This document shows, one piece after another, positions 32,113 to 43,145 of a stretch of 64,000 nucleotides of DNA. Under the pieces are notes generated by a model that was given only the letters and a program-made list of their open reading frames with translations, did not search any database and was not told the DNA's origin. Position 1 is the first letter of the stretch. Each line of letters starts with the position of its first letter. Source of the stretch: Ricordea florida (taxonomy: Eukaryota > Cnidaria > Anthozoa > Corallimorpharia > Ricordeidae); the NCBI GenBank assembly GCA_949710005.1, contig OX453274.1, positions 15,090,695-15,154,694 on the forward strand. The letters run 5' to 3'. The position numbers were made by a program, and so were the translations under genes.

Positions 32113-32639
32113 CTAAACGCGCTCAATCAAACAGGATGCAATATTTCCTTGTAGACTGCACACTGTAATTTTATCACCTACGTTAATAATAAAAGTGCAT
32201 TGATTTTTAAACTTGCCACTTTTAGGCGGCACGCAAACACCATGTATAATATCGCGATAACTAATACCGACTATTTTCTGGTTTAGCTGTGTACTACCTG
32301 CCACTATATCATGTTTAATTTGGCATTGATAGATGAATTGATAGTCATACTAATCAATCGTGAAGGTTCTGTATTCGTTGGGGACTCAGTATGTGTCGAG
32401 ATTATAGTGCCGTAGCCGTGTGTATGTATTTTGTACTTTCTGATAATGCACTTATCATCTTCGGCGAATAATGCTACTTCGTTAATATTTTCGGTGTACA
32501 CGTCATGTAAATGGGTTCTAATGACATTTATTTTGCGCTTCTGCGGCTCATTGCTAAATAAACAATCCTCGTGAGTAGTTTGAACTACAGATTTCTTTAT
32601 ACGTTTACATTTTCGCTCTTCTTCTCCATCATCCATCTT
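32113..32639 (-). pseudogene. downstream part of the polymerase ORF (C-terminal tail)
   Basis: Two consecutive frames (32639-32304 and 32304-32113) continue after the palm piece with DDGEEERKCKRIKKSVVQ, VALFAEDDKCIIRKYKIHT and FINVGDKI-like segments. These are expected beyond the polymerase thumb or in a following small ORF. I do not recognise a specific domain. AT-rich sequence up to the V-like Ig exon follows without a gene. Confidence 0.4.
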
Positions 32640-33829
32640 ATATGAGTATAGCGTTGCTCTGAGACCTACGAATTTAATAATCTGCTTACCACCCGCTTCA
32701 TCTTTGAAAATGCCGATAACCTTCTTACTAACGTCGGTATGAATACTAGATGGTGATTCTTGTAATAATTACCAGCATCGAACCAGGGTTCTAAATCTGG
32801 ACTGATATCGATCTTTGTAAAAATCCTTTGTCCGCATCTTATAAAATAAGCTATCTGTAAATAATAATTTAGCCCGATCTCCATATTTGGCTTCAATATA
32901 ATCATAGTGAATTGATACATTAATGTTATGGATATATCTAAAAGACACATTCCAAGATAAACCGGTTTGTTGAAGTAAAACTCTGTGTACCTCATGTGGA
33001 TAGCAGCTAGATGTTCGTCAAAGATGCTAAAGTCTCGATAGCTGGGTTGTAATATTAGCTTTCTCGCACTAGATTCATTGATAACTAAATGAATATCTTT
33101 TCGATGACGCATATTTTCTTTTGTCTTACCGAAGACTGAGTTATTCAATAATTTAAAAAAGTCCTTTTCAAAGTCATTCTCTGCTTTAGCCCGAAGTTGG
33201 GTATTCTAATTCAATGTCTGGCTTCATCCAAGCTGACTCGCTGAATGTTATGCCTCTATGTATTTTAGTTAATTTCAGTCCTAATCTTTGGTATAGTTTC
33301 AGGTGATCATGTTGTAATACATACTTGGTTTTATTACGTAAGTTTAGTATTAGCTTCGATAGATTGCCGACTTGTACATGCTCAGGAGCTGATAGATAGT
33401 CGTTATGTAGATCGTGAAGCTCACTATGATAATCAAGATCTACCTCAAGTATGCATGGGATAACTTCCCTATTCGAGAGCTCCTTTTCAGCCATCTAACG
33501 AAATCCGCGAGTAGGCAGTGCTTTACTCATAGCCCAATCATACGTTATTTGCATCCAGATAAATTATATATTTAGTTGGCTCGTTTGGATCTCGGTTGTG
33601 CTCTCGGATATATTTATTATTAGCTTTGCCGTAACGAGTTGAGATCATTGATATACCGCCCCCTGTAACTTCCTCTATCATTAATAACATGCCTGGATCA
33701 GTTGGTAACTCTAGCTTTACTCCAGTTATTTTCAGACATGCATCCCATGCCAGGCAAGTTTCCGTGTAATATCCAGCTTATAATTATAATTATCCATGCA
33801 TACATCCTTAAAATTCTCAAATACATTAA
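32640..33829 (-). pseudogene. Polinton/Maverick-type family-B DNA polymerase, C-terminal palm piece
   Basis: Changing frames carry VFENFKDVCMDNYN, ITGVKLELPTDPGMLL and RYGKANNKYI. These lead into motif A (IIYLDANN, about 33545-33568), YLSAPEHVQVG, KIHRGITFSESAW, motif B (MNNSVFGKTKENMRHR, 33148 down) and FNKPVYLGMCLLDIS. The catalytic motif C region reads FTDSLFY in a shifted frame, two codons shorter than the family's TDTDS, so the metal-binding pair is incomplete. Protein-primed type-B polymerases of this kind copy Polinton/adintovirus-like genomes. Confidence 0.85.
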
Positions 33830-34583
33830 AGCCTGGTTTCCATATGATCGTCCGGATCGTCTCGATCGTCCCAGTCGTTTCAAAAAATTTTTGAGACGAT
33901 TGAGACGATCGGGAGGATTGGGGCGATCGCTGGTTTCCAAATGATCGCCTCGATCGTCCCAAAGAGTGGGAGCTCACGGTCGTCAACAAAACTCCTGGGC
34001 CCGACAACAGAACTTTGGCGCGAGATTCGCAAATAAAATGGCGGATGTTAATCGAAGAGCGAACCTCGTCGCGTGCTATTTGCTTATTCTTTCAATTTGC
34101 GCCGTAGAAGAGGTAGGAGAGTACCACGAAGGCACAGATTTTGGATTCGGCAGATCTATCAAAAAAGAGAAGAGTTAGGAGCTTATCATACATTAGTACA
34201 AGAGCTTCGACTTCACGATAGAGCGTTTTTCTTCAGGCAGGATTTTATCATTTTGGTGAAAATTCGCGAACTCCAAGGCAATCTTCGCGCGAAAGCGCGA
34301 AAAATGGTGACGGGAATGATGCTTTCTGGGATAGACTTTGATCGTCCCGATTGTCCCGATCGTCTGAGAGTGTTTCCATTTGATCGCTTCTGATTTTTCA
34401 CGATCGCCCCGATCGTCAGCGATCGTCCGGATAGAACACAGTTTTATCCGGACGATCGTGATCGTCCCGATCGTCCGGGTCGTTTGCGATCGTCTGCGAT
34501 CGTCCGGGAGGTGTTCCCATATGATCGTCCCGAGACGACTGGGACGATCGGGACGATCCGGACGATCATATGGAAACCAGGCT
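33830..34583. mobile_element. PIF/Harbinger-derived element (754 bp) with 3-bp TSD, inside the polymerase
   Basis: Termini AGCCTGGTTTCCATATGATC and its complement at the right end (34564-34583) form perfect TIRs. TAA at 33827-33829 is repeated at 34584-34586, the 3-bp target preference of PIF/Harbinger elements. GATCGTC/GACGATC heptamers crowd both ends. The middle keeps a fragment of Harbinger transposase. Disregarding the insert and one TAA leaves the polymerase frame uninterrupted. Confidence 0.88.
34038..34320 (+). pseudogene. Harbinger transposase N-terminal fragment
   Basis: KMADVNRRANLVACYLLILS and then, in the next frame, RRHRFWIRQIYQKREELGAY, HTLVQELRLHDRAFFFRQ match the start of PIF/Harbinger (HARBI1/ALP1-like) transposases. 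The DDE catalytic region is absent, so this is an internally deleted, non-autonomous copy. Confidence 0.7.
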
Positions 34584-34586
34584 TAA

Positions 34587-34787
34587 CTAATAACAATACG
34601 GTTAGATAATGGTCATGATATTCTCGTACTGACTTCATGCCAAATGTATTCTAGACTTTTTGGGCATGTTGGTAGCCCACTTCAGAAATACATTCGCCTG
34701 TTAACTTTGAATAGAATGCTTCCCTTGGTGGTAAGTTGATGGCATTGAGTTTGTCATAGCTACCAAACCAGTCATATGCAAATATTC
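34587..34787 (-). pseudogene. polymerase B piece between the foldback and Harbinger insertions
   Basis: The minus strand reads IFAYDWFGSYDKLNAI, LPPREAFYSKLTGE, YQHAQKV and SVREYHDHYLTVLLLV, corresponding to the (F/Y)PY(D/E)W, LPP.EAFYS.L and DYHD.YL..DVLLL segments of Polinton-type PolB. The left edge continues across the Harbinger insert and the right edge across the 8.6-kb foldback. Confidence 0.8.
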
Positions 34788-35029
34788 CGGATCAATCTTA
34801 GCAGCTGGGCACAGCTCACTATGTAAAAACCGATTCAAAAAATAGAAAAAATGTGCTAATGTCATTCACGTCATTTAAAATACCGCTGTATAATTAAATC
34901 TTAAGACCCGCCTTGGGTGTAAGACTTCAGATGCACAGCCGTAACAGTTCTCATCGGTCTAAAGTAAATTCCAAAACTGCTTTTAAAAACAGCGGATTTC
35001 ATTTTGTTCAGCAGATCATTTATACACCG

Positions 35030-35640
35030 ATTGTAAGAATCCTTACGAGTGCAGCTTGTAAGAATCTGTTTCTCGTAACATTCGTGAGGAGTTTTTCTTG
35101 TAAGAAACCTTATGTGTGTCGCTTGTAAGATTCCTTATTACAAGTGTCGCTCGTTAGAAACCTTACGAGTGTCGCTTGTACTAAACCTTACGAGTGTCGC
35201 TTGTAAGAAACCTTACGAGTGTCGCTTGTAAGATTCGTTACGAGTGTCGCTTGTAAGATTCGTTACGAGTGTCGCTCGTAAGAAACCTTATGAGTGTGGC
35301 TTGTAAGAAACCTGACGAGTGTCGCTTGTAAGATTCGTTACGAGCGTCGCTCGTAAGAAACCTTACGAGTGTCGCTTGTAAGAAACCTGACGAGTGTCGC
35401 TTCTAAGATTCGTTACGAGCGTCGCTTGTAAGAAACCTTACGACTGTCGCTTGTAAGAAACCTGACGAGCATCGTTCGTTATAATTTGTGTTTCGAGTGT
35501 CGCCCGTAAGAAACCTTACGAGTGTCGCTCGTAAGAAACCTCACGAGTGTCGCTCGTAAGAAACCTTACATGTGCCGCCTGTAAGGATACCTTAAGAGAC
35601 CGCTTGTAAGGTAAGAGTTCCGATCGTTAAATATACCTTC
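35030..35640. repeat. ~25-bp minisatellite in the left foldback arm
   Basis: Around two dozen tandem units of the form CTTGTAAGAAACCTTACGAG plus TGTCG fill the stretch, with diverged outer units. Each unit contains the imperfect palindrome CTYGTAAG...CTTACRAG and could form a small hairpin. The right arm has the same repeat inverted, with fewer units. Confidence 0.9.
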
Positions 35641-36889
35641 CCCTCCGGTTGTACTCCTCACAGCCAGATTCAGCCGCGGATTGTATTGCTTTATATTAAT
35701 ACGACGTCTTACAATTCTTGATGAAGAGAATTATAATAGTGATATAAAATGGGTAATCGATAAAGTTCTGGCCTATGAGTATAATTCCAAAACACAAGGC
35801 TGATATCCAGTCATCTTGACCGAGCTTTCTTTTAGTTGTATATGGCCATCTTTCATCTGTCTATAAAATGACAATTCTTACAGCCTTTGTTGATAATAGT
35901 TCTTAAAACAGCAGATGAAAAGCAGCATTTTTATTGTACGCGTAGCTTTGCCATACCCACGTCATAGGGACTTCTTTCAAATATTAATTCTAATAACAAT
36001 TGCAGACAAAATGACTAGTTAATAATCAACTTTGTGCGGCGAGCTTATTACCTTTTTTAGAGTTTATTGACTTTTTTTAATGGTTACTTACAGTTCAATG
36101 TTGCCTTTGAGCTTCATAGTATCGAACGAAGAATATGTGGCATACCAGGACGCCTGCGCGGTAAGCGTTTCGGTATGTCACCTCCACTCCCTTCCCCCTC
36201 AATTTTTTTTTATTTGCGCTGAAAACATACGGAAACTCTTGCACGCGGCGGAACCAGTTATGCTCAATTGATGGAACTAATTATCTTTATTTTTTTGGAT
36301 TATTTAACTTGACTTGTCTATGAGTTCATCATAAATTAAACATTACAAGAAATCAATCTTCAGAAATAGCATAGGATACGGACCATCAGTTTTGTTTTTG
36401 CGAATGTTGGTTGCGCTGAGTTAATTTCCAAATTTAGATAGCAACGTAATCTGATGGGCATAGGCAAAATGAAACAAATTACGACTGGTTCTGGCCTTCT
36501 GTAGGCATGCAGTGGAAAAAAATCTTACAACTAAATATTCGTAACAACAGAACTTTGGGGGATGTTTTGCCTTCTCTCCTATCAAAAAGGAAAAATTGCC
36601 AAGGAACGCAACCTATCGTTATGCATATACGTCTTTTCGCAAAAAAAGATAGTTTATTGTCTTTGTCTAATTCTTGTTCCTTGAAGGTTACATTTTTGCT
36701 CCAGTATTGCGACAAACCGTCTCCCTAACTTGTGCGAAGAAACAGTAACGCGCCTCTTTTAGCAAAAAGGCGGTGCTTATTATCACCGCGCTGAAGTGAA
36801 ATGCGTTCTTCTTTTCATACTTTTTGTTTCGTTGCGTAGAGTTGTAAATTCTAAAGCAATCCTGTCCCATGAGTTATTGAGAAGTCATG

Positions 36890-37590
36890 AAAAAAAAGAA
36901 ACAAAAAACAAACTCCATTGAACGATAGGGTTCGTCCGAGTTTGGTGTTTATTACAGATTTTTCCTCTGTAGTGCTTAGTATAACGAACTAAAGGACTTT
37001 CTAACTTATTGGTTTAGGTTAAAGCATGCCAAAAGCAGTTCCTCAAAAATGTCTGTGCTTAATAACACCGATGACAAAATAGTTTCACAAGAAAACGTTT
37101 TCTTCCTATCTTGTCCGAAAGGTGACCTGTAGAGCAAAGAATACGTATAATTAAAAACACCTTCCACATGTAACGTCTCAATCACTATCGTGAATTTATT
37201 CCTGTCTAATGTAACTTTTTGGGGGCTTGAAGAGGATGCATTCCGTTTTTTTTTTTTAACAAAATCCAAATAATGTGTTTTTAGTTTGTCAACTTTGGGT
37301 CTTGAAATCGCATTCGCCCGCCCGCAAGACTGGTACAGGGAAACGGTAGGAAACTAGAAACCTTTCTTGTATCCATTGGTATTCGTCCCAGCTTCGCTCT
37401 CTTTCAGTGTGTTTCAAAAAGCTATACACTATTTGCGACAACTGCCTTTGCAGGCTACACAATATTCGGGAATGTGTGTTATTAGAAAATTATAAAAGGG
37501 AGTTACTCCAAACTGGACCGAACCGATCCGAACCAAGGAAAATTAAGTTTGAAAATAAAAGAACGTATACAGACTTATTCATTTCAGAAG
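36890..37590. other. foldback centre, left part, no gene recognised
   Basis: The minus-strand frame at 37006-37269 is open but matches nothing I know. No splice-paired exon is evident before the acceptor at about 37625. Confidence 0.4.
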
Positions 37591-37624
37591 TCATGCTAAA
37601 GTTGACTTCACTATATCATTACTC

Positions 37625-37804
37625 AGGTATCTGATGCCTTCACACACTGTAAGCTGCAAATCAGTAATCAAAATGTGCGAGGTCGCAGGCTGCGGACAGT
37701 TAATGAGGAGAGGCGAACAGGAACGACACCTGGAGCAAAATCTGAAGAAGCATTTCAGATTGCTCCAAGTGGAGATAGAAACAACGAAGTGGGAGGCCGA
37801 GAGG
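37625..37804 (+). CDS. cargo-gene exon with TRAF-type zinc-finger-like sequence
   Basis: A pyrimidine-rich acceptor (cattactcag) and a donor (gtaagt) bound a frame with SCKSVIKMCEVAGCGQLM, RRGEQERHLEQNLKKHF and LLQVEIETTKWEAER. The C...C..GC/H.. HL..N...H pattern followed by a helical stretch resembles the last TRAF-type zinc finger and coiled-coil start of TRAF-like proteins, which are abundant in cnidarians. It appears to be host sequence captured in the foldback centre. Confidence 0.45.
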
Positions 37805-38204
37805 GTAAGTCTAAGTAAATGTCGCATGAGTGTCAGCGGACCATTAAGGTTAGTTCTAACACCAACCTCGAACTGGCCATGAAGGACCACAGTCTATTCA
37901 GCCTTCGTGATGTCAACACCATTATTGACAGGAGATGCCTTTGCTTACTAGATGCCTTTGCTTACTAGAAGAAGATTCGTGATTTAGATGTTGAGCACCT
38001 TCCCCGCCCCTCCCCTTAATCAGACTCAGGACTTGAACCTCACAGGAGCTAGGTACATAGTTGTCGAGAAATAGTCCAGTTGCCCGTTTACGAAATGAAG
38101 GACACAACGATTAGTAATAGATAGTAAATGTCATCAATGACGTTAAAAGGCAATGCATGTGTAACATAGAGGAATTTACCCACTTTATATATTTTTGATA
38201 TTTG

Positions 38205-38409
38205 CAAAGTCGGTCAGGTATACAAGCAGGACGCGGTGACAAGAAAGCCGCTCTCAAGTGGAGCATTCCACCTGATGTTCGGCAGGACCAGGTTATATAT
38301 TCCCACATATTCGAGAAGTGTCAAAGGAAGCGGAGGTTGGCAGTACATAACCAAGACATGAAACTGCAGTACACTCAAGGTGTTCATCAGATCGCTGTCT
38401 TTCTCAGGT
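38205..38409 (+). CDS. cargo-gene exon, unknown domain
   Basis: Acceptor (ttgcaaag) and donor (gtaaaa) flank a frame with RSGIQAGRGDKKAALKWS, IPPDVRQDQVIYSHIF and QYTQGVHQIAVFL. It splices in phase to the exon at 38670. I do not recognise the domain. Its link to the TRAF-like exon is by strand and proximity only, and the phases do not match directly. Confidence 0.4.
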
Positions 38410-38669
38410 AAAATTGTAAGGAATAAAAATAACATAAAATATACGTGCTTTGTACAAATAAACTCCATTGAACCCGGAGCTAACATATTAAAACCACATT
38501 CACTCGCTTGTGTTCAGGGGAAAAGAGAGAGATTAAAATCGAAAAAAGTATTTAGCACTGCTAGGAAATACTTTTGATGGAGGTGTGCGAATTACCATAA
38601 AGATACCGGCGCGGGCAGTGGCAAGGCAAATATTCCTCGAACTAAGAAACTGTCACTTTCCGTCTACAG

Positions 38670-38835
38670 ATTCATCATTCAGCATCAAAATGGAACGCAT
38701 GGCGTGCATTACGATCCATCTCGGGTCTTCCTTAAAGAAGGGGAGGAAGTGACGGTGAAAGCTAGAAGCAGTGATACCACCAACTCCGTCACTGTAGTCA
38801 TCGACGTGGCAGTACCAAATAAAATTGATTTTTAG
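38670..38835 (+). CDS. cargo-gene last exon, unknown domain
   Basis: After acceptor ccgtctacag the frame reads FIIQHQNGTHGVHYDPSRVF then LKEGEEVTVKARSS, VTVVIDVAVPNKIDF and a stop at about 38835. The alternating hydrophobic pattern suggests beta strands. It joins in phase with the previous exon. No family was recognised. Confidence 0.45.
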
Positions 38836-38846
38836 CAAATTAAATT

Positions 38847-39382
38847 CTAAAGAAATACATAAGTCGCCCATACAGATACGTTATCAATAATGTTAGCTGA
38901 ACTGAGTGGAGCGCAATTTGATCTGAAATCATACAACGACCAAATTTTAAACTAAAAAAAGGTCAAAGGTAACATTGAACTGCAAGTAACCAAAAAGTAT
39001 ATATATTTAGTATAAATCCTCAGGTGATTATACGAAATCGCGCGCTCTGATTGGTTCGCTATCTCGGATTATCAGCCCATAATCACCTCGACGAACAAAA
39101 TGGCTGCCAGTCGTTCGCGCGCCCGCGGGTGTACTCCCATATATGGGCTATATAGGTATGTGCCGCGGGATAGGGTATGGTTTTTGAGATTCTCGATCCT
39201 TAAATAGGATATCATTTTTGCACATGTTGGCATAGTGTTCCCAGTGTGATCCATAGATAGGGTGCCTAAATTGTATCAGGCAGTCTACTATACTATGCTT
39301 GATGCTAAATTCCAGTAATCGTACAGAAACGAAATATCTGTATGGGCGATTCATGCATTTCTTTAGACTTATATTTACTAAA
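38847..39382. other. foldback centre, right part with small inverted repeats
   Basis: CTAAAGAAAT..AAGTCGCCCATACAGAT at about 38850-38879 recurs inverted at 39335-39368. AGGTGATTAT (39022-39031) and ATAATCACCT (39076-39085) bracket a 65-bp unit that may be a tiny MITE. No gene was found. Confidence 0.45.
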
Positions 39383-40224
39383 TGACTTCTCTATAACTCA
39401 TGGGACAGTATTGCTTTAGCATTTACAACTCTACGCAACGAAACAAAAAGTATGAAAAGAAGAACGCATTTCACTTCAGCGCGGTGATATAAAGCACCGC
39501 CTTTTTGCTAAAAGAGGCGCGTTACTGTTTCTTCGCACAAGTTAGGGAGACGGTTTGTCGTAATACTGGAGCAAAATGCAACCTTCAAGGAACAGGAATC
39601 AGACAAAGACAATAAGCTATCTCTTTTTTTGCGAAAAGACGTATATGCATAACGATAAGTTGCGTTCCTCGGCAAAACATCCCTCCGAAGTTCTGTTGTT
39701 ACGACATATTTAGTTGTAAGATTTTTTCAACTGCATGCCTACAGAAGGCCAGAACCAGTCGTAATTTGTTTCATTTTGCCTATGCCCATCAGATTACGGT
39801 GTTATCTAAATTTGGAAATTAACTCAGCACTACCAACATTCGCAAAAACAAAACTGATGGTCCGTATCCTATGCTATTTCTGAAGATTGATTTCTTGTAA
39901 TGTTTACTTTATGATGAACTCATAGAAAAGTCAAGTTGAATAATCCAAAAAAGAAAGATAATCAGTTTCATCAATTGAGCATAACTGGTTCAGTCGCGTG
40001 GCAAGCGTTTCCGTATGTTTTCAGCGCAAATGAAAAAAAATTGAGGGGGACGGGAGGGGAGGTGACATACGGAAACGGTTACCACGCAGGCTACCTGGTA
40101 TGCCACATACCCTTCGTTCGATACGATGAAGCTCAAAGGCAACATTGAACTGTAAGTAACCATTAAAAAAAGTCAATAAACTCTAAAAAAGGTAATGAAC
40201 TCACCGTACAAAGTTGATTATTAG

Positions 40225-42337
40225 AGTTAAAAAAGAAATGGAGAAACTTGGCCACTAAAGAGAGGAGACGTGCTATTAAAGCCTACTGGGCCCAAAAATC
40301 GGATGAACTGGGGAAGAGACCAAGGGATTTCTACAAAACCTTCAAACCATTCTTAAGTGATAAAAGTAAAGAGGAGACAACAATTTCCGTCAGGATTAAC
40401 GAGCGAATTGTAACAAACCAGAAAGTAGTGGCAGACGAGCTTGGAGACTACTTTTCAACTGTTGCAAATACCATTGGTGGTGCACAGGTAACGAATTTAG
40501 TCGAGAAAGACTTTCAAAAACATCCGAGTGTCGAGAGCATTCGGCAAGCTTATCAAGGCCTTCAATTTGGATTTAACGAAATTGGCTCTAGCGAAGTGGA
40601 AAATGAATTGAAAATGCTTAAATCAAACAAAGCCACAGGGTGGGATGGAATCTCTCCGAAAATTCTAAAACTAACTGCCAAAGGTCTAGCACCGTCCTTA
40701 ACAAGGCTCTATAACACCGTTATTAGAAAGGGAAATTGGCCAAACACGTGGAAAATGGGGGAATGGACCCCTGTTTTTAAGAAAGGAGATAAAACTGACC
40801 GGGGAAATTACCGTCCTATAACAGTACTGAACTCTGTTGATAAAGTATTCGAATCACTACTTTCCAAGCAAATCACGAAAACCATGGATCCACATCTATA
40901 CCAGAAAATGTCCGCCTACAGAAAAACACATAGCTGTGAAACTACATTAATAAGGCTAACAGAGGACTGGAAAATGGCTGCCGACAATAAAGAGTACGTG
41001 ACTGCTCTATCCACGGATATGAGCAAAGCTTTTGATTCGCTGCACCCTGCACTAATGATTCAAAAACTTAGAGCATATGGCTTCTCTGAAGCATCACAGA
41101 ATCTCATGCGATCCTTTCTTGAGCGTAGAAGAAACAGAGTCAAACTACAGGAAGCACACAGCGCATGGAAAGAACAAAAAAGGGGGTGTCCACAAGGCTC
41201 CTCCTTCGGGCCTCTACTCTGGAACTTGTTCCAAAATGATCTCTCACTACACAGGCAGTCTGCTAATCTATTTATGTATGCTGATGACCATCAAATATAC
41301 ACCAGTGATAATGATATAGTGAAGAGCACCCAAACTCTCAGGAGACAAACAGAGGCAGTGTCACAATGGTACAAGGAGAACCTACTGCAAGCCAACCCTC
41401 AGAAATACCAGATCTTTACTATTGATCCACAACCTTCCAAGAAAAGCCCTGGGTATGAATTGACAATGAAATTCGATGGACATGAAGTCAAATCATCTGA
41501 TTATCTCAAAATTCTTGGCGTAACCATCGACAACAAACTGACATTCAGTGAACATATCAGTGATATTTGCAAGAAAACGAGCTGTAAGGTTGGGGTCTTA
41601 CTGAGACTACGCAATTTAATTCCATGGTCTGCAAAGTTACAGCTGTACAAGTCTAATATTTTGCCCCACCTTACATATTGTGATATTGTATGGCACTTTT
41701 GCAAATCATCCGATAAGAAGAAAATGGAAAGAATTCAAGAGCGGGCACTCAGGGCAGTCTTTAAATCCAAATCGGAGACCTACAGCGAGCTACTAACAAG
41801 AGCAGGTCTACCAAGTCTGTACCAACAACGGTTACAAAACATCGCCATTTTCATGTATAAAGTAAAAAACGGACTTGTGCCCACTTATATAACAGAGATA
41901 TTTAATACTGCCCCGAAACGATATAATCTGAGGAACGCTGATTTTAATATTCCACGTTTTCGCACAGTACGCTATGGAAAACATTCTTTACGATATTTTG
42001 GGCCCCATCTTTGGAACAAATTAGAACAAAGTGACAGAGAGAATCCTAATTTTAAAAGTTTTAAAAACAGTATTAAGAGCAAAGACCTATCACTCTTGAT
42101 AGATAATTGTAGAAACTGTGACATATGTTGCTAGGCCGCCTTAATTTCTTAATTCGTAATTAATTTTTTATATTCTATTTATATTTGATATTCTGAAAGT
42201 TTTTTAAAGTTTAAATAATTTTAACTTTATGTAGCTAAAGTATATTTTAATGTGTAGATAGTGTCCCCAATTAGTTTTTTCAAGCTAAATACTATTGACA
42301 CTTTAATAAAGTCCTTCATTCATTCATTCATTCATTC
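40225..42337 (+). mobile_element. 5'-truncated LINE with intact RT, inserted in the right foldback arm
   Basis: The right foldback arm is interrupted by sequence absent from the left arm. The insert is flanked by ATTAG (40220-40224 and 42338-42342). It ends with AATAAAGTCCTT and an (ATTC)n microsatellite tail (42316-42340), typical of several LINE clades. The 5' end is truncated inside the endonuclease-RT linker. Confidence 0.85.
40248..42134 (+). CDS. LINE reverse transcriptase ORF, 628 residues, uninterrupted
   Basis: The open frame has KSNKATGWDGISPKILKL, WKMGEWTPVFKKGDKTDRGN, YRPITVLNSVDKVFE, STDMSKAFDSLHP (motif A Asp), QGSSFGPLLWNLF (motif B) and FMYADDHQIYT (YADD catalytic motif). The tail has ILGVTIDNKLTF, LPHLTYCDIVWHF and YNLRNADFNIPRFRT. 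All RT motifs are intact and no stops occur over 1.9 kb, in contrast to every other element here, so it is the youngest insertion. The endonuclease is missing because of 5' truncation. Confidence 0.92.
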   Translation: MATKERRRAIKAYWAQKSDELGKRPRDFYKTFKPFLSDKSKEETTISVRINERIVTNQKVVADELGDYFSTVANTIGGAQVTNLVEKDFQKHPSVESIRQAYQGLQFGFNEIGSSEVENELKMLKSNKATGWDGISPKILKLTAKGLAPSLTRLYNTVIRKGNWPNTWKMGEWTPVFKKGDKTDRGNYRPITVLNSVDKVFESLLSKQITKTMDPHLYQKMSAYRKTHSCETTLIRLTEDWKMAADNKEYVTALSTDMSKAFDSLHPALMIQKLRAYGFSEASQNLMRSFLERRRNRVKLQEAHSAWKEQKRGCPQGSSFGPLLWNLFQNDLSLHRQSANLFMYADDHQIYTSDNDIVKSTQTLRRQTEAVSQWYKENLLQANPQKYQIFTIDPQPSKKSPGYELTMKFDGHEVKSSDYLKILGVTIDNKLTFSEHISDICKKTSCKVGVLLRLRNLIPWSAKLQLYKSNILPHLTYCDIVWHFCKSSDKKKMERIQERALRAVFKSKSETYSELLTRAGLPSLYQQRLQNIAIFMYKVKNGLVPTYITEIFNTAPKRYNLRNADFNIPRFRTVRYGKHSLRYFGPHLWNKLEQSDRENPNFKSFKNSIKSKDLSLLIDNCRNCDICC

Positions 42338-42779
42338 ATTAGCTAGTCATTTTGTCTGCAATTGTTATTAAAGTTAATACTTGAAAGAAGTCCCTATGAC
42401 GTGGGTATGGCAAAGCTACGTGTACAATAAAAATACTGTTGTTCATAAGAAGTGTTGTCATCTGCTGTTTTAAGAACTATTATCAACAAAGGCTGTAAGA
42501 ATTGTAATTTCATAGAAAGATGAAAGATGGCCATATACAACAGAACGGAGATCGGTCAAGATGACTGGATATCAGCCTCGTGTTTTGGAATTATTCACAA
42601 AGGCCAGAACTTTATCGATTACTCATTTTATATCACTCTATTATAATTCTCTTCACCAAGAGGTCGTATAAATCCCTGCAAGAATATAAAGCAATACAAT
42701 CCGCGGCTGCATCTGGCTGTGAGGAATACAACCGGAGGGGAAGGTATATTTAACGATCGTAACTCTTACCTTACAAGCA

Positions 42780-43145
42780 GTCTCTTAAGGTAACCGAGTA
42801 TTACAAGATATATATACTTACAAGCGGCACTTGTAAGATTTCTTATGAGCGACACTCATAAGGTTTCTTACGAGCGACGCTCGTAAGGTTTGTTACAAGC
42901 GACACTCGTAAGGTTTCTTACGAGCGACGCTCGTAACGAATCTTACGAGCGACACATGTAAGGTTTTTTACGAGCGACACATGTAAGGTTTCTAACGAGC
43001 GACACTCGTAAGCCGTTTCTTACATCTAAGCGACACTCGTAATAACGAATCTTACAAGCGACACACATAAGGTTTCTTACAAGAAAAACTCGTCACGAAT
43101 GTTACGAGAAACAGATTCTTACAAGCGGCACTCGTAAGGATTCTT
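42780..43145. repeat. ~25-bp minisatellite in the right foldback arm
   Basis: This is the inverted counterpart of the left array, with units such as CTTACGAGCGACACTCGTAA. It is shorter, at about a dozen units, so the two arrays have expanded or contracted independently since the arms formed. Confidence 0.85.

Noticed and set aside
33698..34007. ORFs rich in Arg/Ser/Asp on both strands (RSGRS, DRPDRLDRP)
   Set aside because: They are translations of the GATCGTC/GACGATC subterminal repeats of the Harbinger derivative.
35030..35640. CRISPR-like array of regular ~25-bp repeats
   Set aside because: Units are contiguous and diverged without unique spacers, and the array lies inside eukaryotic inverted repeats. 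It is a minisatellite.
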